A stretch of 64,000 bases of DNA from Lamellibrachia columna (Eukaryota > Annelida > Polychaeta > Sabellida > Siboglinidae), in contig OY759265.1 of NCBI GenBank assembly GCA_963662155.1, positions 58,209,220-58,273,219 on the forward strand, in the 5' to 3' direction. The position numbers and the translations under genes are program-made. Shown one piece after another: positions 48,545-61,012 of the stretch (positions are counted from its first letter, which is position 1; each line of letters starts with the position of its first letter). Below the pieces are notes generated by a model. It had not been told where the DNA came from and did not search any database. It was given only the letters and a program-made list of their open reading frames with translations.

Positions 48545-50376
48545 CTACAGCGTGCGGCCTGTACAGCGTGCGGCCTCTACAGCGTGCCGCCTCTACAGCA
48601 TGCCGCCTCTACAGCGTGCCGCCTCTACAGCGTGCCGCCTCTACAGCGTGCGGCCTCTACAGCGTGCCGCCTCTACAGCGTGCCGCCTCTACAGCGTGCC
48701 GCCTCTACAGCGTGCGGCCTCTACAGCGTGCCGCCTCTACAGCGTGCGGCCTCTACAGCGTGCGGCCTCTACAGCGTGCCGCCTCTACAGCGTGCCGCCT
48801 CTACAGCGTGCGGCCTCTACAGCGTGCCGCCTCTACAGCGTGCCGCCTCTACAGCGTGCCGCCTCTACAGCGTGCCGCCTCTACAGCGTGCCGCCTCTAC
48901 AGCGTGCGGCCTCTACAGCGTGCCGCCTCTACAGCGTGCCGCCTCTACAGCGTGCCGCCTCTACAGCGTGCCGCCTCTACAGCGTGCCGCCTCTACAGCG
49001 TGCCGCCTCTACAACGTGCGGCCTGTACAGCGTGCGGCCTCTACAGCGTGCCGCCTCTACAGCGTGCCGCCTCTACAGCATGCCGCCTCTACAGCGTGCC
49101 GCCTCTACAGCGTGCGGCCTCTACAGCGTGCCGCCTCTACAGCGTGCCGCCTCTACAGCGTGCCGCCTCTACAGCGTGCGGCCTCTACAGCGTGCCGCCT
49201 CTACAGCGTGCGGCCTCTACAGCGTGCGGCCTCTACAGCGTGCCGCCTCTACAGCGTGCCGCCTCTACAGCGTGCGGCCTCTACAGCGTGCCGCCTCTAC
49301 AGCGTGCCGCCTCTACAGCGTGCCGCCTCTACAGCGTGCCGCCTCTACAGCGTGCCGCCTCTACAGCGTGCGGCCTCTACAGCGTGCCGCCTCTACAGCG
49401 TGCCGCCTCTACAGCGTGCCGCCTCTACAGCGTGCCGCCTCTACAGCGTGCCGCCTCTACAGCGTGCCGCCTCTACAGCGTGCCGCCTCTACAGCGTGCC
49501 GCCTCTACAGCGTGCGGCCTCTACAGCGTGCCGCCTCTACAGCGTGCGGCCTCTACAGCGTGCGGCCTCTACAGCGTGCCGCCTCTACAGCGTGCCGCCT
49601 CTACAGCGTGCCGCCTCTACAGCGTGCCGCCTCTACAGCGTGCCGCCTCTACAGCGTGCCGCCTCTACAGCGTGCCGCCTCTACAGCTTGCCGCCTCTAC
49701 AGCGTGCGGCCTCTACAGCGTGCGGCCTCTACAGCGTGCCGCCTCTACAGCGTGCGGCCTCTACAGCGTGCGGCCTCTACAGCGTGCCGCCTCTACAGCG
49801 TGCGGCCTCTACAGCGTGCCGCCTCTACAGCGTGCGGCCTCTACAACGTGCGGCCTCTACAGCGTGCCGCCTCTACAGCGTGCCGCCTCTACAGCGTGCG
49901 GCCTCTACAGCGTGCCGCCTCTACAGCGTGCCGCCTCTACAGCGTGCCGCCTCTACAGCGTGCCGCCTCTACAGCGTGCCGCCTCTACAGCTTGCGGCCT
50001 CTACAGCGTGCCGCCTCTACAGCGTGCCGCCTCTACAGCGTGCCGCCTCTACAGCGTGCCGCCTCTACAGCGTGCCGCCTCTACAGCGTGCCGCCTCTAC
50101 AGCGTGCGGCCTCTACAGCGTGCGGCCTCTACAGCGTGCCGCCTCTACAACGTGCCACCTCTACAACGTGCCGCCTCTACAACGTGCCGCCTCTACAACG
50201 TGCCGCCTCTACAACGTGCCGCCTCTACAACGTGCCGCCTCTACAACGTGCCGCTTCTACAACGTGCCGCCTCTACAGCGTGCGGCCTCTACAACGTGCC
50301 GTCTCTACAACGTGCGGCCTCTACAACGTGCGGCCTCTACAACGTGCCGCCTCTACAACGTGCCGCCTCTACAGTG
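48545..50376. repeat. 16-bp GC-rich array, about 114 copies
   Basis: The unit is TCTACAGCGTGCCGCC. The main variant has GCGGCC in place of GCCGCC, scattered through the array. From about 50145 to 50370 the units read TACAACGTG instead of TACAGCGTG, a separate subfamily at one end. Because 16 is not a multiple of 3, every plus frame reads the same 16-residue cycle (RLYSVPPLQRAASTAC), and three frames of about 600 codons are open. Two early copies have CTGTACAG. Confidence 0.97.
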
Positions 50377-50399
50377 CTAGTGCTAGTGCGTCAATAGTT

Positions 50400-50970
50400 A
50401 TATTATACATATTATTGGGCTCCGATTAAAACTCCATCCTCATGATCTGATTTAGTCTATCGCAAATCCGGTTCGATGATGTCCAAATATGTAGAGTGTG
50501 AATAGTTTACGTAACCTCCGCAGTCGATTTAATACAAAATGCGTATTTTTTTCATATAATCGAAGATTTTAGTCATTAGATCCAGTAAGGCTCAAAGTAG
50601 TATATATATAAAATGGTCAACACTGTGCGGGTCAAGGCTTTATACAAACATACATACAAAAGGTGAACAAACCAGCTAGCATGTTGCAATGAATACTTGG
50701 TAGGTTTGGTTTGGAATAGAGGGGGGACTTTAATATAATCAGTTCAGGGCCAGAACAATTTGAATCCGGTAAACGACTGGCAGGAATAAGGTAATCTGGG
50801 ACAGCGCAGCCCCCCTAAGGAAAACTTTCAAATTGTGCATCATTAAACTACTTTAACATGTATTTAATGAGTTCACATTGTGGACAGATATGTGTGTTAC
50901 CCATTGGAAAACTATTTTCAGTAAATAAACAACTTAGCTGAGTTTAATTTAAAAAATAGCAAGAGTACCC
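50400..50970. other. No recognised gene
   Basis: Spacer between arrays. Positions 50450-50515 (GGTTCGATGATGTCCAAATA, GTGTGAATAGTTTACG) resemble 39010-39070, so an interspersed repeat family is present at both sites. Confidence 0.4.
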
Positions 50971-50974
50971 ATCC

Positions 50975-51400
50975 CCGGGGCAAGACGGTCCTCTGCCTGG
51001 GGCAAGACGGTCCTCTGCCGGGGACAAGACGGTCCTCTGCCTGGGGCAAGACGGTCCTCTGCCTGGGGCAAGACGGTCCTCTGCCTGGGGCAAGACGGTC
51101 CTCTGCCTGGGGCAAGACGGTCCTCTGCCTGGGGCAAGACGGTCCTCTGCCTGGGGCAAGACGGTCCTCTGCCTGGGGCAAGGCGGTCCTCTGCCTGGGG
51201 CAAGACGGTCCTCTGCCTGGGGCAAGACGGTCCTCTGCCTGGGGCAAGACGGTCCTCTGCCTGGGGCAAGACGGTCCTCTGCCTGGGGCAAGACGGTCCT
51301 CTGCCTGGGGCAAGACGGTCCTCTGCCTGGGGCAAGACGGTCCTCTGCCTGGGGCAAGACGGTCCTCTGCCTGGGACAAGACGGTCCTCTGCCCGGGGCA
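50975..51400. repeat. 22-bp array, about 19 copies
   Basis: The unit is GCCTGGGGCAAGACGGTCCTCT, nearly invariant. All minus frames are open (QAEDRLAPGRGPSCPRQRTVLP). The reverse complement contains GGACCGTCTTGCCCC, which the next array also carries. Confidence 0.97.
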
Positions 51401-51404
51401 CACG

Positions 51405-51665
51405 GTCTATAAACCCCTCCCCGTGGTTTTCGCTTACACGAACGAACTATTGTCTGAATGTTTAATTTATATATACAAATGGTATGGTAGTAAAATATCA
51501 GGCCGTTATGGTTGTTACATTTAAATGAGAACTAACATATAAAATATACCTTGCAATCCATACATAATGTAATATTGGTTTAGTAATAGTCCATCGTAAT
51601 TACAACCAAGAGGCTAGCAGAACGTAAAACACGCAATGTTCATATTACATTAAATGTAATAAAAG
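51405..51665. other. Spacer between two related arrays
   Basis: AT-rich spacer with no gene seen. It separates arrays that carry the same 15-bp core in opposite orientation. Confidence 0.5.
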
Positions 51666-51669
51666 TAAA

Positions 51670-52140
51670 GGGGACCGTCTTGTCCCACATGGATGGGGAC
51701 CGTCTTGTCCCACATGGATGGGGACCGTCTTGTCCCACATGGATGGGGACCGTCTTGTCCCACATGGATGGGGACCGTCTTGTCCCACATGGATGGGGAC
51801 CGTCTTGTCCCACATGGATGGGGACCGTCTTGTCCCACATGGATGGGGACCGTCTTCTCCCACATGGATGGGGACCGTCTTCTCCCACATGGATGGGGAC
51901 CGTCTTGTCCCACATGGATGGGGACCGTCTTGTCCCACATGGATGGGGACCGTCTTGTCCCACATGGATGGGGACCGTCTTGTCCCACATGGATGGGGAC
52001 CGTCTTGTCCCACATGGATGGGGACCGTCTTGTCCCACATGGATGGGGACCGTCTTGTCCCACATGGATGGGGACCGTCTTGTCCCACATGGATAGGGAC
52101 CGTCTTCTCCCACATGGATGGGGACCGTCTTGTCCCACAG
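51670..52140. repeat. 25-bp array, about 19 copies
   Basis: The unit is GGGGACCGTCTTGTCCCACA followed by TGGAT. Variants include CTTCTCCC at 51858, 51883 and 52108. It reads MDGDRLVPHGWGPSCPTW-type repeats on the plus strand. It contains the same ACCGTCTTG core as the 22-bp array. Confidence 0.97.
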
Positions 52141-52474
52141 ACACAACGTTTGTCTTAACATGGTGTATACAAAACACAACAAACTATTGCCCATTTTGTA
52201 TTGTTTCACCTGTCAACTGATTAATAATATTATCATGTCACCAATTAAATCAATGATTCACCCCGCTATATAGTGAGTTTCACCATTTTACTATTGGCAA
52301 AATATTAGATCAGTGCATATTATAACAGTGCGTATAAAAAGTTTAAAAACACATTGATTTAATTACGCCTGTCTCGTGTTGCTGAGCATTCGGAGTGGGT
52401 ATCAGATAGATGTTAGCTTCATTTTCATCAGATTTGGGGACGTTCAGAGTTTCATATTTTGCGTACGTGCTGAG

Positions 52475-52535
52475 GGGGGCCGTCTTGCCTCCAGGGGCCG
52501 TCTTGCCTCCAGGGACCGTCTTGCCCCAGGTTACC
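52475..52535. repeat. Three further copies of the GGNCCGTCTTGCC core
   Basis: GGGGGCCGTCTTGCCTCCA, GGGGCCGTCTTGCCTCCA and GGGACCGTCTTGCCCCAGG occur in tandem, with a unit of about 20 bp. This is a third version of the core in the neighbouring arrays. Confidence 0.9.
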
Positions 52536-52727
52536 CTACTTCCGTCCCAACCAACATATCTGATTTTATTAAGCGGCTGATTCTGTTATCTGTGATTGTG
52601 CTGTAAAAGTTACACAGCGCCTAAATCTTCAACGACACAAACTCAACAATCTGGAATCATCCGACCAAGGAACCACCGAGGACTTAGGGTGGAAATGCAA
52701 TTTCAGAAAATATACGTACTCGTTAAC

Positions 52728-54345
52728 TTATTTGCTGTGTAAGCCTACTGTTACATACTTGCTGTGTATGCCTACTGTTACGTACTTGCTGTGTATGCCT
52801 ACCGTTACGTACTTGCTGTGTATGCCTACTGCTACATATTTGCTGTGTATGCCTATTGTTACGTACTTGCTGTGTATGCCTACTGTTACGTACTTGCTGT
52901 TTATGTATACTGTTACGTACTTGCTGTGTATGCCTATTGTTACGTACTTGCTGTGTATGCCTACTGTTACGTATTTGCTGTTTATGCCTACTGTTACGTA
53001 CTTGCTGTGTATGCCTGCTGCTACGTATTTGCTGTGTATGCCTGTTGTTACGTACTTGCTGTGTATGCCTACTGTTTACGTATTTGCTGTGTATGCCTAC
53101 TGTTACGTACTTGCTGTGTATGCCTACTGTTACGTATTTGCTGTTTATGCCTACTGTTACGTACTTGCTGTGTATGCCTACTGTTACGTACTTGCTGTTT
53201 ATGTATACTGTTACGTACTTGCTGTGTATGCCTATTGTTACGTATTGCTGTGTATGCCTACTGTTACGTATTTGCTGTTTATGCCTACTGTTACGTACTT
53301 GCTGTGTATGCCTGCTGCTACGTATTTGCTGTGTATGCCTGTTGTTACGTACTTGCTGTGTATGCCTACTGTTACGTATTTGCTGTGTATGCCTACTGTT
53401 ACGTACTTGCTGTGTATGCCTACTGTTACGTATTTGCTGTTTTTGCCTACTGTTACGTACTTGCTGTGTATGCTTACTGTTACGTATTTGCTGTGTATGA
53501 CTACTGTTACGTATTTGTTGTGTATGACTACTGTTACGTATTTGCTGTGTATGCCTACTGTTACGTACTTGCTGTGTATGCCTACTGTTACGTATTTGCT
53601 GTGTATGCCTACTGTTACATATTTGCTGTGTATGATTACTGTTACGTACTTGCTGTGTATGCCTACTATTACGTATTTGCTGTGTATGCCTACTGTTACA
53701 TGTTTGCTGTGTATGATTACTGTTACGTATTTGCTGTGTATGCCTACTGTTACATATTTGCTGTGTATGATTACTGTTACTTATTTGTTGTGTATGCCTA
53801 CTGTGACGTACTTGCTGTGTATGCCTACTGTTACATATTTGTTGTGTATGCCTACTGTTACGTATTTGCTGTGTATGCCTACTGTGACGTACTTGCTGTG
53901 TATGCCTACTGTTACGTATTGCTGTGTATGCCTACTGTTACGTATTTGCTGTGTATGCCTACTGTTACGTACTTGCTGTGTATGCCTACTGTTACGTATT
54001 TGTTGTGTATGCCTACTGTTACGTATTTGCTGTGTATGCCTACTGTTACGTATTTGTTGTGTATGCCTACTGTTACGTATTTGCTGTGTATGCCTACTGT
54101 TACGTACTTGCTGTGTATGCCTACTGTTACGTATTTGTTGTGTATGCCTACTGTTACGTATTTGCTGTGTATGCCTACTGTTACGTATTTGCTGTGTATG
54201 CCTACTGTGACGTACTTGCTGTGTATGCCTACTGTTACGTATTTGCTGTGTATGCCTACTGTTACGTATTTGCTGTGTATGCCTACTGTGACGTACTTGC
54301 TGTGTATGCCTACTGTTACGTATTTGCTGTGTATGCCTACTGTTA
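52728..54345. repeat. 27-bp array, about 60 copies
   Basis: The unit is TACGTATTTGCTGTGTATGC followed by CTACTGT, with variants at the TTTGCT/CTTGCT and GCTGT/GTTGT positions. It reads the nine-residue repeats YVFAVYAYC or MPTVTYLLC. Most units contain the palindrome TACGTA. Two copies lack a base and one gains a base, switching the frame. A block of about 260 bp recurs (52890-53070 and 53180-53360). Confidence 0.97.
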
Positions 54346-54616
54346 CGGCATACAGTCTCTGGGGCGAATATTCAATGTTAAAATACGCTTCCGACCTATT
54401 AAACTATACATTGGCGGTTAGCATGTGTAGGAGATATCTTAGTTATACTACATAACAAGACTTTATTGCGAGAAGCTGACAACCTAACTATAAGTATTTC
54501 TGCTCAAAACGAACAAAGTGGACTTATTATGAAGGACTTTTAATGACGTCACATACGACAACTGACATTACAGATATCTATGCGGGTGTCCCGAAAATGA
54601 TCTGTGGAATAATACA

Positions 54617-54747
54617 ACATTTTAACACAATATTCGGCTATATAAGTACTATACCTATTTAGATATACAATACAATATATAACATTTTAACACAATATTC
54701 GGCTATATAAGTACTATACCTATTTAGATATACAATACAATATATAA
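54617..54747. repeat. 65-bp tandem duplication
   Basis: Two nearly exact copies of a unit with ACATTTTAACACAATATTCG, GCTATATAAGTACTATACCT and ATTTAGATATACAATAC. Confidence 0.9.
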
Positions 54748-54919
54748 CCAAGTAATAGGCTTTTCAGCGTATACCACAAGCAAATTCATTACAACTACAG
54801 TCACGTCACGTGTATCTTAGTTAATAGGTTTCACAACCAAAACCATTGGGAACCAAAGTGTGCGGATAAACAAGACTTCGCTGTACAACCTTTTGTTTCT
54901 TCTCGTATTACAACTCATG

Positions 54920-55080
54920 GCGTATCATATCCGCCAGATGACACTTTTACAATATGTAATTGGTTGTGTAAACGTATCATATCCGCCAGATGACACTTTT
55001 ACAATATGTAATTGGTTGTGTAAACGTATCATATCCGCCAGATGACACTTTTACAATATGTAATTGGTTGTGTAAACGAC
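54920..55080. repeat. 52-bp unit repeated three times
   Basis: Three copies contain CGTATCATATCCGCCAGATG, ACACTTTTACAATATGTAAT and TGGTTGTGTAAA with almost no differences. Confidence 0.9.
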
Positions 55081-55439
55081 ATCAAACAGTCACGTTATAT
55101 TAGGTAAAGTTTGCTTGCGCGACACGTGTACACACCAGTTGCGGATCGGAGCCGTCTGCGTAAGGATCTGCGCCAATCACGGATCCCAAAATAGTGACCC
55201 ATATGCAGATTCGGGAGATCCCCGTTATCTGCAACGATTATCATCAGCAAAATGTGACGCAGAGAGTAAACTAAACAACACAATTACAGTAGGTCTACTT
55301 GTAACATGTTTATGTGGAATAAAACATCACGGACGCTTAACTTTCGCGCACCACGGTATGTATACAGTAACTTTTTGAACATTCCCATTCTATTGCTGTC
55401 ACAAAATCAGAAGTTGAATTCCCATAATTCGTGAGGTCA

Positions 55440-55615
55440 GAGAACGTCGCCCGTGCTAGGTCGTCAGCGTGACGTGACATTTCGCTATATTGTAGCACAG
55501 ACAACGCAGTAGCTGATGCGGTAGACCAGTCGTTCTTACGGAACCTCGATTTGCGTCTCGTCGTTCAAACCTCGTGTGGTGATGTGCCCGGAGTTGGACT
55601 CAGCAGATTGAGCGG
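55440..55615 (+). promoter_or_regulatory. Putative promoter and 5' UTR of the 55.6-kb gene
   Basis: A CpG-richer stretch directly before the start codon, with GTCAGCGTGACGTGAC (a CRE-like TGACGTGA) near 55465. No TATA box is in a clear position. Assigned from position and base composition only. Confidence 0.3.
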
Positions 55616-55864
55616 ATGCGAAGGCTGGCGAGGCTGCTGCGAGCTGGCAATGATCATAGCGCAATAGGTAAGTCCCGTTGGACATGTTATGTACGGGTTA
55701 TTTTAATGAAATACGTATTGGTATTGTCATTGAATATGCTTGCGCTGATTGTGTGTGTGGGCGCGCGCGCGCGCGTGTGTGTGTGGGTGCGTGTGTGTGC
55801 GCGCATGCGCGAGTGTATGCCATGGATGCACTAATGTATGTATATATACACAGGCACGCGCGCG

Positions 55865-55904
<40 letters not shown>

Positions 55905-58900
55905 CGACAACTGCCGTTTCGACATAATTATGCACTGACTTATTAATGTTACGCACTGTAAGTTATTAATGTTACGCACTGTAAGTTATTAATGTTACGC
56001 ACTGTAAGTTATTCCTTTACTATTTCGTACGTCGTAAACCGATCACATATATTCTCGTGGACGGCCTTTTCAATAGATATTTGATGAATAAAACGAGTTA
56101 AAACCGATTCAGCTGCGAGATAATTTAATTGATTGCACAGCTAATGCGAATTACAAATGTCTGATGCAATCGATTGTATTGAGAGTGTTAATTACTGGAT
56201 TACGGGCATCTTCGTTTCATTTAATGTATTCAATCATTGGCTCAGTCAACTGTTCAATTGAACTGTGTGTATCATAGATACAGCAATATCATAACTTGCA
56301 CTACATCGTTCCACAATCAGCAACAGTCAGCATAGATACAACAATATCATAACACGCACTACATCGTTCCACAATCAGCAACAGTCAGCATAGATACAGC
56401 AATCTCATAACTCGCACTACATCGTTCCACAATCAGCAACAGTCAGCATAGATACAGCAATCTCATAACTCGCACTACTTCGTTCCACAATAAGCAACAG
56501 TCAGCATAGATACAACAATATCATAACTTGCACTACATCGTTCCACAATAAGCAACAGTCAGCATAGATACAACAATATCATAACACGCACTACATCGTT
56601 CCACAATCAGCAACAGTCAGCATAGATACAACAATATCATAACTCGCACTACTTCGTTCCACAATAAGCAACAGTCAGAATAGATACAACAATATCATAA
56701 CTCGCACTACATCGTTCCACAATCAGCAACAGTCAGCATAGATACAACAATCTCATAACTCGCACTACATCGTTCCACAATCAGCAACAGTCAGCATAGA
56801 TACAACAATATCATAACTCGCACTACTTCGTTCCACAATAAGCAACAGTCAGCATAGATACAACAATCTCATAACTCGCACTACATCGTTCCACAATCAG
56901 CAACAGTCAGCATAGATACAACAATATCATAACACGCACTACATCGTTCCACAATAAGCAACAGTCAGCATAGATACAACAATCTCATAACTCGCACTAC
57001 ATCGTTCCACAATCAGCAACAGTCAGCATAGATACAACAATCTCATAACACGCACTACATCGTTCCACAATCAGCAACAGTCAGCATAGATACAACAATA
57101 TCATAACTCGCACTACATCGTTCCACAATAAGCAACAGTCAGCATAGATACAACAATCTCATAACTCGCACTACATCGTTCCACAATCAGCAACAGTCAG
57201 CATAGATACAACAATCTCATAACTCGCACTACACCGTTCCACAATCAGCAACAGTCAGCATAGATACAACAATATCATAACTCGCACTACATCGTTCCAC
57301 AATAAGCAACAGTCAGCATAGATACAGCAATCTCATAACACGCATTACATCGTTCCACAATCAGCAACAGTCAGCATAGATACAGCAATCTCATAACTCG
57401 CACTACATCGTTCCACAATAAGCAACAGTCAGCATAGATACAGCAATCTCATAACTCGCACTACATCGTTCCACAAATAGCAACAGTCATCATAGATACA
57501 ACAATATCATAACTCGCACTACATCGTTCCACAATCAGCAACAGTCAGCATAGATACAGCAATCTCATAACTCGCACTACACCGTTCCACAATCAGCAAC
57601 AGTCAGCATAGATACAACAATATCATAACTTGCACTACATCGTTCCACAATCAGCAACAGTCAGCATAGATACAACAATATCATAACTCGCACTACTTCG
57701 TTCCACAATAAGCAACAGTCAGAATAGATACAACAATATCATAACTCGCACTACATCGTTCCACAATCAGCAACAGTCAGCATAGATACAACAATCTCAT
57801 AACTCGCACTACATCGTTCCACAATCAGCAACAGTCAGCATAGATACAACAATATCATAACTCGCACTACTTCGTTCCACAATAAGCAACAGTCAGCATA
57901 GATACAACAATCTCATAACTCGCACTACATCGTTCCACAATCAGCAACAGTCAGCATAGATACAACAATATCATAACACGCACTACATCGTTCCACAATA
58001 AGCAACAGTCAGCATAGATACAACAATCTCATAACTCGCACTACATCGTTCCACAATCAGCAACAGTCAGCATAGATACAACAATCTCATAACACGCACT
58101 ACATCGTTCCACAATCAGCAACAGTCAGCATAGATACAACAATATCATAACTCGCACTACATCGTTCCACAATAAGCAACAGTCAGCATAGATACAACAA
58201 TCTCATAACTCGCACTACATCGTTCCACAATCAACAACAGTCAGCATAGATACAACAATCTCATAACTCGCACTACACCGTTCCACAATCAGCAACAGTC
58301 AGCATAGATACAACAATATCATAATTCGCACTACATCGTTCCACAATAAGCAACAGTCAGCATAGATACAGCAATCTCATAACACGCACTACATCGTTCC
58401 ACAATCAGCAACAGTCAGCATAGATACAGCAATCTCATAACTCGCACTACATCGTTCCACAATCAGCAACAGTCAGCATAGATACAGCAATCTCATAACT
58501 CGCACTACATCGTTCCACAAATAGCAACAGTCATCATAGATACAACAATATCATAACTCGCACTACATCGTTCCACAATCAGCAACAGTCAGCATAGATA
58601 CAGCAATCTCATAACTCGCACTACACCGTTCCACAATCAGCAACAGTCAGCATAGATACAACAATATCATAACTCGCACTACATCGTTCCACAATCAGCA
58701 ACAGTCAGCACAGATACAACAATCTCATAACACGCACTACATCGTTCCACAATCAGCAACAGTCAGCATAGATACAACAATATCATAACTCGCACTACAT
58801 CGTTCCACAATCAGCAACAGTCAGCATAGATACAACAATATCATAACTCGCACTACATCGTTCCACAATCAGCAACAGTCAGCATAGATACAGCAATCTC

Positions 58901-60787
58901 ATAACTCGCACTACACCGTTCCACAATAAGCAACAGTCAGCATAGATACAGCAATCTCATAACTCGCACTACACCGTTCCACAATCAGCAACAGTCAGCA
59001 TAGATACAACAATATCATAACTCGCACTACATCGTTCCACAATCAGCAACAGTCAGAATAGATACAACAATATCATAACTCGCACTACATCGTTCCACAA
59101 TCAGCAACAGTCAGCATAGATACAGCAATCTCATGACTCGCACTACACCGTTCCACAATCAGCAACAGTCAGCATAGATACAGCAATCTCATAACTCGCA
59201 CTACATCGTTCCACAATCAGCAACAGTCAGCATATATACAGCAATCTCATAACTCGCACTACATCGTTCCACAATCAGCAACAGTCAGAATAGATACAAC
59301 AATATCATAACTCGCACTACATCGTTCCACAATCAGCAACAGTCAGCATAGATACAGCAATCTCATAACTCGCACTACACCGTTCCACAATCAGCAACAG
59401 TCAGCATAGATACAACAATATCATAACTCGCACTACACCGTTCCACAATAAGCAACAGTCAGCATAGATACAACAATATCATAACTCGCACTACACCGTT
59501 CCACAATCAGCAACAGTCAGCATAGATACAGCAATCTCATAACTCGCACTACACCGTTCCACAATCAGCAACAGTCAGCATAGATACAACAATATCATAA
59601 CTCGCACTACACCGTTCCACAATAAGCAACAGTCAGCATAGATACAACAATATCATAACTCGCACTACACCGTTCCACAATAAGCAACAGTCAGCATAGA
59701 TACAGCAATCTCATAACTCGCACTACACCGTTCCACAATCAGCAACAGTCAGCATAGATACAACAATATTATAACTCGCACTACACCGTTCCACAATAAG
59801 CAACAGTCAGCATAGATACAACAATATCATAACACGCACTACATCGTTCCACAATCAGCAACAGTCAGCATAGATACAGCAATCTCATAACTCGCACTAC
59901 ACCGTTCCACAATCAGCAACAGTCAGCATAGATACAACAATATCATAACTCGCACTACATCGTTCCACAATCAGCAACAGTCAGCATAGATACAACAATA
60001 TCATAACTCGCACTACTTCGTTCCACAATAAGCAACAGTCAGCATAGATACAACAATCTCATAACTCGCACTACATCGTTCCACAATCAGCAACAGTCAG
60101 CATAGATACAACAATATCATAACTCGCACTACATCGTTCCACAATAAGCAACAGTCAGCATAGATACAGCAATCTCATAACTCGCACTACTTCGTTCCAC
60201 AATAAGCAACAGTCAGAATAGATACAACAATATCATAACTCGCACTACACCGTTCCACAATCAGCAACAGTCAGCATAGATACAACAATATTATAACTCG
60301 CACTACACCGTTCCACAATAAGCAACAGTCAGCATAGATACAACAATATCATAACACGCACTACATCGTTCCACAATCAGCAACAGTCAGCATAGATACA
60401 ACAATATCATAACTCGCACTACATCGTTCCACAATAAGCAACAGTCAGCATAGATACAGCAATCTCATAACTCGCACTACACCGTTCCACAATAAGCAAC
60501 AGTCAGCATAGATACAACAATATCATAACTCGCACTACATCGTTCCACAATCAGCAACAGTCAGCATAGATACAACAATATCATAACTCGCACTAAATCG
60601 TTCCACAATAAGCAACAGTCAGCATAGATACAACAATCTCATAACTCGCACTAAATCGTTCCACAATAAGCAACAGTCAGCATAGATACAACAATCTCAT
60701 AACTCGCACTAAATCGTTCCACAATAAGCAACAGTCAGCACCGTTGGTGGAGATCGTGGCTTTGTGAAGGAAGATAGCATAGTGCAG
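55616..60787 (+). CDS. 5' end of an unrecognised gene (two exons)
   Basis: Exon 1 (coding 55616-55667) reads MRRLARLLRAGNDHSAI plus one base and ends at a strong donor, G|GTAAGT. Exon 2 (60735-60787) completes that codon and reads VSTVGGDRGFVKEDSIVQ, ending at CAG|GTATGT. The phases match (1, then 0) and the other frames of exon 2 stop. The intron is almost entirely the 58-bp satellite, and the exon 2 acceptor (CAACAG|TCAG) is the end of the last satellite monomer. The predicted N-terminus is basic and helical. The family is not recognised, and later exons were not found up to 64 kb. This could be chance splice signals. Confidence 0.4.
55748..55905. repeat. Z-DNA-prone CG/TG/CA repeats
   Basis: TGTGTGTGGGCGCGCGCGCG is followed by TG-rich and CGCGCATGCGCG stretches, and then by a (CA)n run at 55866-55901. 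Alternating purine-pyrimidine sequence of this kind can form Z-DNA. It lies 80 bp after the exon 1 donor. Confidence 0.9.
55925..56270. other. Intron sequence before the 58-bp satellite
   Basis: No gene seen. A unit of about 24 bp, TTATTAATGTTACGCACTGT, is repeated three times at 55938-56010. Confidence 0.5.
56272..60738. repeat. 58-bp satellite, about 77 copies
   Basis: The unit contains CATAGATACAACAATATCAT, AACTCGCACTACATCGTTCC and ACAATCAGCAACAGTCAG. Diagnostic variants are ACAACA/ACAGCA, ATATC/ATCTC, ATCAGC/ATAAGC and TACATC/TACACC/TACTTC. All frames are closed by stops. A block of 18 units (1,044 bp) is duplicated: rare marks such as CAGTCAGAATAG (56673 and 57717) and CAAATAGCAACAGTCATCAT (57474 and 58518) recur exactly 1,044 bp apart. 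The last three copies have ACTAAATCG in place of ACTACATCG. Confidence 0.97.
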
Positions 60788-60879
60788 GTATGTCGGCTGG
60801 TCTCGGGTAAAATCAAACGTATGTGTTACATGCCCTAAGATTCAGATAGCTTACTATTCCGTACTCGGTGTAGTCACTA

Positions 60880-61012
60880 CTGCAAGACACCCGGGCGTCT
60901 CCAAACACACCCGGTGTCTCTTAAGTCTCCTACGACACCCATGCATCTCCTAAACACCAGAGCGTCTCCTGAGACACCCGGGCGTCTCCGAAGACACCCG
61001 GGCGTCTCCCAA
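60880..61012. repeat. Diverged ACACCCGGGCGTCTCC repeats
   Basis: About eight imperfect 15-17 bp copies of GACACCCGGGCGTCTCC, with CCCGGG palindromes. Confidence 0.8.

Noticed and set aside
48514..50429. Three plus-strand open frames of about 600 codons
   Set aside because: A 16-bp unit without stops gives the same peptide cycle in all three frames; no evidence of coding.
52732..54455. Tyr/Cys/Val-rich open frames of about 500 codons resembling membrane repeats
   Set aside because: Product of the 27-bp array; hydrophobicity comes from the unit sequence, and single-base indels switch frames freely.
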